In this document: piece after piece, positions 57,829 through 64,000 of the stretch
Layout: each line of letters begins with the position of its first letter
How positions within the stretch are numbered: position 1 is the stretch's first letter
DNA from: Occultella kanbiaonis
GTDB taxonomy: Bacteria > Actinomycetota > Actinomycetes > Actinomycetales > Beutenbergiaceae
DNA length: 64,000 nt
Direction of reading: 5' to 3'
Assembly: GCF_009708215.1 (NCBI RefSeq)
Contig: NZ_CP046175.1
Coordinates: 5,518,001-5,582,000 of the forward strand
Program-made: the position numbers and the translations under genes
Notes under the pieces: model-generated
Databases searched by the model: none
Seen by the model: the letters and a program-made list of their open reading frames with translations, nothing else
Told to the model about the DNA's origin: nothing

Positions 57829-58089
57829 TTGCTTCGACATGCCACGCACCCGGCGCTGACCCGCCAACGCCCATACTCGTCGACCACCAGCAAAGCGACT
57901 GGATCGTCACGAGCATGACCTACGCCGGCCAGTGCGCGATCGCCTCGGTCTGATGGATCGGAAAGCTCCACACAGGGGCAACTCTGCTGGCCGCCGCGCC
58001 GTTCGTCGCGGCCTCTCGTCGTTCTGCCGAGTCACGGCGATGCGCTTGCAGTTCGATCACGATGTTCGGTCTTGACGAACTTCGGCAGG
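57829..58089. other. Intergenic spacer without recognised gene
   Basis: The 261 bp between the phosphotransferase and dnaB hold no frame, hairpin or promoter that I can support. A short stretch (57868-57953) reads like the end of a coding frame, PILVDHQQSDWIVTSMTYAG, which may be debris. Confidence 0.4.
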
Positions 58090-60720
58090 CTACTGCGCCA
58101 TGTCGACGAACCGCGCGTAGTGCCCCTGGAAGGCCACAACGATCGTGTCCGTGGGACCGTTACGGTGCTTGGCGACGATCATGTCCGCCTCACCCGCGCG
58201 TGGGGACTCCTTCTCGTACATGTCTTCGCGGTGCAGCAGGATGATGACGTCCGCATCCTGCTCGATGCTGTTGTGGACGGCGATCCCGTTGGCAACGAAG
58301 TTGTGGGTGCCGACGACGGTCGCGTCGAAGACTTCCTGCTCGCCCTCGTCAGCGATGGCGACCACGGAGTCCCAGAGCAGGTCGTTGACCGCCATGATCT
58401 CAAGGTCCTCGTTCTCCAGGACGTCGGCGATCCGGCCGAGACGTGCACGTGAAGGCGCGTGCTTCCACATCGTGCTTCCGCAGAACTGAGTGCCCATCGC
58501 CGCAGCAAACTGTCGGTGCGACATGCCTCGGTCGGCCAGGACGCGGCGGACGTCCTGCCAGACCGCCTTGGGAACGGTGTCCACATTGGGGTTCGCCTGC
58601 TGGTCCCGGATGATGCCGAGCAAGGTAGCCGCGCTTTCTCCCCGTTCGCCGTGGACACCAATCTCCTGGAGGAACCGACGCTGATCGTCCATGCCTGAGA
58701 GATCCAGCGTGTAGCCGGGCCGATAGTCCCCCTTCACGACCTTCCGGGTACGGGTCGAGATCCCGAACCTCAAGAGCAACCGGCTCAGTCCGTCCACCAA
58801 CTCGCGAGACGTCGAGGCGTAGTAGACGCGACCGCCTCGACCGTTCTTGTTCACGGTGACCGAACCGTCCGTTGCCCAGATGTGTCGAATGAAGAGGGCG
58901 ATCTGCCGCTTCGGGAGCTGGAACACCGCCTCGGGGATGAACTTCTCGTGGCTACGACGCCCGAAGAGGTCGAACTCGTCCAACCACGCGGCGATCGGAT
59001 TGCGGCGACCCCGCGCGAGCTTGAACGGAGCGGGTAGGCGGAGGGTTGTGCACCGCGCCACGGCGTACTCGTCGCGGACCGGTGTGATGCCAAACGCCGC
59101 CGCCGCGTAGGAGACCGCCTTCAGATTGGCCTCATCGATTGAGGCGTACCGAATCGGCTGACGGGCGACGAAGGAACCATCGCCGAGTAGGTGGGCCAGC
59201 ATCACGACGCGCCGGTCGTCCCATGCGGCCTCTTGCTCAGGAGCAGGCACGTGTCGGGGCACACCGATCCGCGAGCCCGGCTCCAGTTCACCGAGCGGCT
59301 TCCAGCCCTCGTAAGTGAGGAACGGGTGGTTCGCGGTCGCGGTGATCTCCTTGCCGGAGGCCAGCTTCAGGCGGTAGACGCGCTTGGTACCCGTTGAGAA
59401 CACGTGGGTCAGGTGCCGCCGCACGTACTTCAGCCGGTCGTCGAGTGCCCACACCGGGACATCCTTGACGCCCCCAGAGAAGAGCTCGCCCATGGTCACC
59501 TCGGCGCCGGTGTCCGCACGGAGGATCTTGGTGTCGGCGGTCAGACAGCCCGATTCGCGAAGGTCACTCATCTGCGGCTTCTTGTCGGTGCGCTGTTCGG
59601 AACCACGGTTGAGCTGCGAGATCGCGATGACCGGGACCTCGAGCTCCTTCGCGAGCAACTTCAGTGCACGGGAGAACTCCGAGACCTCCTGCTGCCGGGA
59701 TTCCACGCGCTTCCCGGAGCTCATCAGCTGGAGATAGTCGATGACGACGAGCTTGAGGTCGTGACGCTGCTTGAGGCGACGGCACTTCGCGCGGATCTCC
59801 ATCAGTGACATGTTCGGAGAGTCGTCGATGAACAGCGGCGCCTCGGACACCCGGCCCATGGCGCGCGCCATCCGGGTCCAGTCCTCGTCGCGCATGTTGC
59901 CCTTGCGCATGTTCTGCAGCGGCACCTGTGACTCCGCGGAAAGCATGCGCATCGCGATCTCGTTACGGCTCATCTCCAGGGAGAAGATGACAGAGGTCTG
60001 ACCGTTCTTGATTGATGCCGCACGGGCGACATCGAGTCCCATGGTCGACTTGCCCACAGCCGGTCTGGCCGCCAGCACGATCATCTGCCCGGGGTGCAGA
60101 CCGTTGGTGAGTGCGTCCAGGTCGGCAAACCCGGTGGGCACCCCGACCATCCCCTCGCCGCGGTGGGAGGCTGCGTCGATCTCCTCCATGGTGGAGTTGA
60201 TGACATCCTTGAGGGGGACGTAGTCCTCGGCGGTGCGCCGCTCGGTGACGGCGTACACCTCCGCCTGGGCGGTGTTCACCAGCTCGTCGACGTCCCCGCC
60301 GTCGGTGGCGTAGCCGAGCTGCACGATCCGGGTACCGGCATCGACCAGGCGCCGGAGCACCGCGCGCTCGCGCACGATCCGGGCGTAGTAGCCGGCGTTC
60401 GCGGCCGTCGGCACCGAGGACAGCAGCGTGTGCAGGTACGGGGCGCCGCCGATGCGGGTGAGTTCGCCGCGCTTGGTCAGTTCGGCGGAGACCGTGACGG
60501 CGTCGGCCGGCTCGCCGCGGCCGTACAGGTCGAGGATCGCGTCGTAGATGACCTCGTGCGCGGGCCGGTAGAAGTCGGTGCCGCGGAGTACCTCGACCAC
60601 GTCGGCGATGGCGTCCTTGGACAGCAGCATGCCGCCGATCACACTCTGCTCGGCTGCCACGTCCTGCGGTGGGGTGCGCTCGAAGCTCTCCCGTGCCGGC
60701 GACATCTCGGTGACGCTCAC
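58090..60720 (-). CDS. dnaB: Replicative DNA helicase DnaB with intein
   Basis: An 876-residue precursor; the spliced product has 450 residues, normal for DnaB. The N-terminal primase-interacting domain starts FERTPPQDVAAEQSVIGGML, and the RecA-like motor has Walker A ARPAVGKST (218-226), Walker B LVVIDYLQLM and the arginine-finger region SQLNRGSEQRTDKKP. A 426-residue intein interrupts it after RESG (residue 391). The hexamer unwinds DNA at the replication fork. It starts at GTG 60718-60720; ATG 60705 is possible. Confidence 0.96.
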   Translation of the reverse strand: MSVTEMSPARESFERTPPQDVAAEQSVIGGMLLSKDAIADVVEVLRGTDFYRPAHEVIYDAILDLYGRGEPADAVTVSAELTKRGELTRIGGAPYLHTLLSSVPTAANAGYYARIVRERAVLRRLVDAGTRIVQLGYATDGGDVDELVNTAQAEVYAVTERRTAEDYVPLKDVINSTMEEIDAASHRGEGMVGVPTGFADLDALTNGLHPGQMIVLAARPAVGKSTMGLDVARAASIKNGQTSVIFSLEMSRNEIAMRMLSAESQVPLQNMRKGNMRDEDWTRMARAMGRVSEAPLFIDDSPNMSLMEIRAKCRRLKQRHDLKLVVIDYLQLMSSGKRVESRQQEVSEFSRALKLLAKELEVPVIAISQLNRGSEQRTDKKPQMSDLRESGCLTADTKILRADTGAEVTMGELFSGGVKDVPVWALDDRLKYVRRHLTHVFSTGTKRVYRLKLASGKEITATANHPFLTYEGWKPLGELEPGSRIGVPRHVPAPEQEAAWDDRRVVMLAHLLGDGSFVARQPIRYASIDEANLKAVSYAAAAFGITPVRDEYAVARCTTLRLPAPFKLARGRRNPIAAWLDEFDLFGRRSHEKFIPEAVFQLPKRQIALFIRHIWATDGSVTVNKNGRGGRVYYASTSRELVDGLSRLLLRFGISTRTRKVVKGDYRPGYTLDLSGMDDQRRFLQEIGVHGERGESAATLLGIIRDQQANPNVDTVPKAVWQDVRRVLADRGMSHRQFAAAMGTQFCGSTMWKHAPSRARLGRIADVLENEDLEIMAVNDLLWDSVVAIADEGEQEVFDATVVGTHNFVANGIAVHNSIEQDADVIILLHREDMYEKESPRAGEADMIVAKHRNGPTDTIVVAFQGHYARFVDMAQ
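58270..59547 (-). mobile_element. DnaB intein with LAGLIDADG homing endonuclease
   Basis: Residues 392-817 of the precursor form a 426-residue intein. It begins with Cys (CLTADTKILR), has block B TANHPFLTYEGW, ends with EVFDATVVGTHNFVANG and VHN, and is followed by Ser (SIEQD), so all splicing residues are in place. Two LAGLIDADG motifs, LAHLLGDGSF and IRHIWATDGSV, keep their Asp residues, so the endonuclease looks active. The insertion point RESG/SIEQD is that of the Synechocystis DnaB intein. Confidence 0.95.
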
Positions 60721-60967
60721 CGGGTCACCGCCCGAACCTGGTCAGTTCCGACGAACGGTTCGAAAGCCATCGTGTGGACCGCCTCCCCTGCCTCTTCAGA
60801 ACCGGCTCTTCGAGCCCTGTCGAACATGTGTATCGGTGACCCCTGACAACGCCTGCCCCACCGCCTGCGGCGATGGCCACTCCGGCACACCCGCGTGACC
60901 GTATGCCTCCCACCGTGCCCCCCACAACTCGATGGTGCGCCAGCCTGGGGACGAACACCCCCTAGGC

Positions 60968-61085
60968 TGTGGACAGCATGTGGATCACAGCGGAAAAGGT
61001 TGTGCACAGGCTCCATCCACTGGTGTGGATAACTTCTGACATCGCTGGAATTACAACGGATTCGCTGTACCCACGGTGTGCATAA
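60968..61085. promoter_or_regulatory. Cluster of five DnaA-box-like sites
   Basis: Read on the minus strand, a perfect DnaA box TTATCCACA lies at 61024-61032 and TTATGCACA (TTATNCACA) at 61077-61085. Weaker relatives lie at 60968-60976, 60979-60987 and 61001-61009. Their starts are 11, 22, 23 and 53 bp apart, close to whole helical turns, and all point the same way. The region is the 383-bp gap between dnaB and the MATE gene and is poorer in G+C than its surroundings. Confidence 0.5.
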
Positions 61086-61103
61086 CAATTACTCGGAGGA
61101 TCG

Positions 61104-62450
61104 GTGGACGACACGCCGGGCGTACACGCCGATGAGCGTCGGGCCCTCGATCGGCGCATCCTCTCCCTCGCGGTCCCCGCACTCGGCGCGCTCGTGGCCG
61201 AGCCGCTGTTCGTGCTCATCGACTCCGCCGTCGTCGGCCGCCTGGGCACCGCGGAACTCGCCGGGCTGACCATCGCCTCGACGGTTCTGGTCACCATCGT
61301 CTCCATCTTCATCTTCCTGGCCTACGCCACCACGGGCGCCGTCGCCCGGCGCCTCGGCGCGGGCGACACCAAGGGCGCCCTCGCCGTCGGGCTGGACGGC
61401 ATCTGGCTTGCGCTCGGGCTCGGCGCGGTGACCTGCGCCGTCGCGATCGGAGTCGCCGAGCCGATCGTCACGGCACTCGGCGCCTCGGCGGACGTGACTC
61501 CCCACGCGGTCGCGTACCTGCGCTCGTCGGCGCCGGGGATCCCCGGGATGCTCGTGGTCCTGGCGGCGACCGGGGCCCTGCGGGGCCTGCAGGACACCCG
61601 GACCCCGCTCGTCGTCGCGGTGGTCGGCGCGGTCGTCAACACGATCGGGTCGATCACGCTCGTGTACGGCTTCCACATGGGCATCGCCGGGTCCGGCCTG
61701 GCGACGGCGCTCACCCAGCTCGGCATGGGAGCGGTCCTCGCCGCGATCGTGCTCCGGGGCGCCCGGGCCCGCGGCGTCGGGCTGCGACCCCACCCGGCCG
61801 GGATCATGGCGAACGCCCGCGCGGGCACCCCGCTGCTGATCCGGACCCTCACGCTGCGCGCGGCGATCCTGCTCACCGTGGCCACCGCCACGAAGCTCGG
61901 CGATGCCACGCTTGCCGCGCACCAGATCGTGAACGCGGTCTGGGGGCTGACCGCGTTCGCCCTGGACGCCCTCGCGATCGCCGCCCAGGCACTCGTCGGG
62001 CACGGCCTCGGCGCCCGCGACGTCGGCCAGGTCCGCGCGGTCACCCGGCGTTGCCTGCAGTGGGGCATGGGCGCCGGAGCCGTCATCGGCGTCGCCATCG
62101 CCGGACTCGGATGGCTCGTCACGCCGCTGTTCACCTCCGACCCGCAGGTACAGCGAGCCGCGGCCATCTCGCTGGTGGTGATCGGTCTCCTGCTGCCGCT
62201 GGCCGCGTGGCCGTTCGTGCTCGACGGCGTGCTGATGGGCGCGGGCGACGGCCGGTTCCTCGCATGGGCCGGTGTGATCACCCTGGTCACGTACCTGCCG
62301 ATGGTCGGAGCGGTCTGGCTCTGGGCGCCCGACGGCGCAGCGGGGCTCGCGTGGTTGTGGGTCGCCTTCGCGGGTGGGTTCATCGGGGCGCGCGCCATCA
62401 CCACGGGTCTGCGAGCGCGGGGGACCGCCTGGATGGTGCTTGGCGCATAG
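61104..62450 (+). CDS. MATE-family efflux transporter (DinF-like)
   Basis: A 448-residue exporter with 12 helices in two bundles: LSLAVPALGALVAEPLFVLI, DSAVVGRLGTAELAGLTIAS, and a second half starting LLIRTLTLRAAILLTVATAT with ATKLGDATLAAHQIVNAVW. Actinobacterial MATE genes of this type very often lie next to dnaB. It exports cationic drugs or metabolites by Na+ or H+ antiport. GTG 61104 follows GGAGGA. Confidence 0.92.
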   Translation: MDDTPGVHADERRALDRRILSLAVPALGALVAEPLFVLIDSAVVGRLGTAELAGLTIASTVLVTIVSIFIFLAYATTGAVARRLGAGDTKGALAVGLDGIWLALGLGAVTCAVAIGVAEPIVTALGASADVTPHAVAYLRSSAPGIPGMLVVLAATGALRGLQDTRTPLVVAVVGAVVNTIGSITLVYGFHMGIAGSGLATALTQLGMGAVLAAIVLRGARARGVGLRPHPAGIMANARAGTPLLIRTLTLRAAILLTVATATKLGDATLAAHQIVNAVWGLTAFALDALAIAAQALVGHGLGARDVGQVRAVTRRCLQWGMGAGAVIGVAIAGLGWLVTPLFTSDPQVQRAAAISLVVIGLLLPLAAWPFVLDGVLMGAGDGRFLAWAGVITLVTYLPMVGAVWLWAPDGAAGLAWLWVAFAGGFIGARAITTGLRARGTAWMVLGA

Positions 62451-62554
62451 CGCACACGCCGACGCTCGGTCGGCACACCGAGCAGGAGTGCGCCCGGCGC
62501 CCAGCACGACCTCGGGTATCACGACAGCCGCTTCGGCCTCTCTTCAGGGTGAGA

Positions 62555-62578
62555 CGGGGCGCCCGAACGGGCACCCCG
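62555..62578 (+). terminator. Candidate terminator after the MATE gene
   Basis: CGGGGCGCCCG (62555-62565) and CGGGCACCCCG (62568-62578) form an 11-bp stem with one mismatch and a two-base loop, about 105 bp after the MATE stop and before the regulator promoter. Confidence 0.4.
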
Positions 62579-62628
62579 GCGGGCCCGACCGGCCTATGCT
62601 CAGAAACGTTCCGACCGGGAGGCTACCC

Positions 62629-64000
62629 GTGGCCGAAGGCGTCCGACTCGATGACCTGGCACCGGCCTCGCTGTCGCGCGTCCCCACGGCCGGCGGAGTG
62701 CCCCGACCGGCTCTGCTCCGGGCCCTCGACGGGATCAGGGCGGCGCGCCTCGGGCTCGTCGTGGCCTGGCCGGGAACCGGCAAGACCACCCTGATGGCGC
62801 GCTGGGCCCGAAGCCAGGGCGGACTCGTGGCCTGGTGCCGGCTGACACTCGCAGACGCGGACCCGCGCGCGCTGATCCGTACCCTCGCGGTCGCCGTCCG
62901 CACCGTCGGGACGGCCGGCGCACCCGAGCCCGGAGCGGTGGCCGCACCCGAGCCGCGCGCCGTGCCCGGAACCGAGCCGCGCGCGGTGACCGTACCGACG
63001 AACAGGCCGCGCGAAGGCACCAGCCGACACCCCGCCGTCGAACCGACCAGCGCGCACGGCGTGCTCCACCTCGTCGACCTGCTCCCGGCGCCGCTGCTTC
63101 TCGTCCTCGACGACGTCCACCACATCGTCGGCACCCCCGCCGAGGCCGAGCTGGAGACCCTCATCCTCGGCACCGGTGACCGTCTGAGGATCCTGCTCGG
63201 GTCCCGGACCATGCCCACCCTGAACCTGACCCGCTCGGAGATCCCGGCGCCGGTCGTGCTCACCGGACGCGATCTGCGGCTCCGCATCTGGGACACCGAC
63301 GCCCTCATGCGCTCGGCCGGGGACGAGCCGCTCCCGCTCGACGACCTGGTCGTGATCACGAGGGAGACGGAGGGCTGGGCCGCTGCGGTGCGCCTGTTCC
63401 AGCGTTCCATCGAGGGCCGTCTCCCCGCTGAGCGCCGGCGTGCGGTCCATGCCCTGGCGATGCACGCCGACTACGCGGCCGGCTACCTTGACGCGACAGT
63501 GCTTCGTGGGCTGCCGGCGCACCAGCGCGACTTCCTGTCGGACGTGGCCGTGTTCGAGAACCTCAGCGCCGCCCGCGTGGACGCCCACCGTGGAACCAGC
63601 ACCGGGCATGAGGACCTTCGGTCCGTGGCCCGCTCCCTGCCGCTGCTGATCGATGTGGGCAACGGCCGCTTCCGGATGCACCGCGTGCTGCGCCGTCATC
63701 TGATCTCGGCCGCCCGTGCGGAGCTCGGTCCGGTGCGGACCTCAGCCTGGTTCTCCGGTGCCGCCACGATCCTGCGCACCGAGGGCGCCACCCACGAGGC
63801 GCTGCGCGCACTCTGCCTGGCCGAGGACTGGCGGCACCTGGCCGACCTCCTCGAGGACGTCGGGTCCGGATCCGTCGACATCCAGGGTCGGCTGTGGACC
63901 GACCCGCTGCCGGTGGACCGGATCGGCCCCCCACCCTGGCGCACCATCGCGCGCGCCCGCGCAGCGCACCTCGAGGGACAGTTCGACCGGGTGCGCAACC
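62629..64000 (+). CDS. LAL-type (MalT-like) LuxR regulator, C-terminus off the window
   Basis: The frame is open from GTG 62629 to the edge (457 residues). It has Walker A AWPGTGKTT (46-54), a low-complexity Pro/Glu/Ala stretch where EPGAV/EPRAV-like units repeat three times, then Walker B PLLLVLDDVHHI and TEGWAAAVRLFQRS, the pattern of the STAND regulator at 20481. The C-terminal HTH is beyond the window, so LuxR-type DNA binding is inferred. GGGAGG precedes the GTG, and a TATGCT -10 box lies at 62595-62600. Confidence 0.82.
   Translation, partial: MAEGVRLDDLAPASLSRVPTAGGVPRPALLRALDGIRAARLGLVVAWPGTGKTTLMARWARSQGGLVAWCRLTLADADPRALIRTLAVAVRTVGTAGAPEPGAVAAPEPRAVPGTEPRAVTVPTNRPREGTSRHPAVEPTSAHGVLHLVDLLPAPLLLVLDDVHHIVGTPAEAELETLILGTGDRLRILLGSRTMPTLNLTRSEIPAPVVLTGRDLRLRIWDTDALMRSAGDEPLPLDDLVVITRETEGWAAAVRLFQRSIEGRLPAERRRAVHALAMHADYAAGYLDATVLRGLPAHQRDFLSDVAVFENLSAARVDAHRGTSTGHEDLRSVARSLPLLIDVGNGRFRMHRVLRRHLISAARAELGPVRTSAWFSGAATILRTEGATHEALRALCLAEDWRHLADLLEDVGSGSVDIQGRLWTDPLPVDRIGPPPWRTIARARAAHLEGQFDRVRN

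Overview
The window is chromosomal DNA from a high-GC actinobacterium. The evidence is pervasive G/C in third codon positions, many GTG starts, leaderless genes with a TANNNT box just before the start codon, and actinobacterial families (DUF5979 wall protein, mycobacterial-type arylsulfatase, DnaB with an intein next to a MATE gene). A member of the Micrococcales is my best guess; the sequence alone does not fix the genus.

Layout. 1-0.9 kb: edge-truncated amino-acid permease. 1.1-7.5 kb: a carbohydrate uptake locus made of a DeoR-HTH/LacI-sensor hybrid repressor divergent from a 2-hydroxyacid dehydrogenase, a binding lipoprotein, two permeases and a YesL-like protein; two near-identical 17-bp operators lie in the divergent promoter. 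7.5-12.4 kb: a TetR gene and then a scarred accessory stretch with an IS30 transposase remnant that truncates an alpha/beta hydrolase, a glycosyltransferase, a streptomycin-kinase-like gene, a decayed serine recombinase and two hypotheticals. 12.4-17.9 kb: MFS exporter, kinase, K+ channel, membrane protein, and an ArsR/SRPBCC pair under a strong dyad operator. 17.9-27 kb: arylsulfatase, LAL-type LuxR regulator, carboxymuconolactone-decarboxylase-like protein, SHOCT membrane protein, family 8 polysaccharide lyase, F420-dependent-type oxidoreductase. 27.1-35.6 kb: a 2,427-residue sortase-anchored surface protein with five CnaB-like DUF5979 repeats, followed by an AraC regulator. 35.6-38.8 kb: an orphan degenerate GyrB-type ATPase divergent from a PadR/DUF1048/ABC-exporter operon with a 44-bp dyad. 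38.8-41.3 kb: glycosyltransferase, small kinase, histidine phosphatase. 41.4-47.4 kb: a second sugar locus (LacI, GH43-like beta-propeller enzyme, LplB/LplC-type permeases, binding lipoprotein) with two identical LacI operators in inverse orientation. 47.4-57.8 kb: mostly single-gene units of reductases, small P-loop kinases, antibiotic-modifying-enzyme relatives, GNATs, DinB and a methyltransferase, including one frameshifted kinase and one kinase-MazG fusion. 58-64 kb: dnaB carrying a 426-residue intein with an apparently intact homing endonuclease, a phased cluster of DnaA-box-like sites, a MATE exporter, and an edge-truncated LAL regulator.

No tRNA, rRNA or CRISPR was recognised. The two sugar loci, the lyase/sulfatase pair and the large wall protein suggest a plant- or animal-polymer-associated saprophyte (inference).
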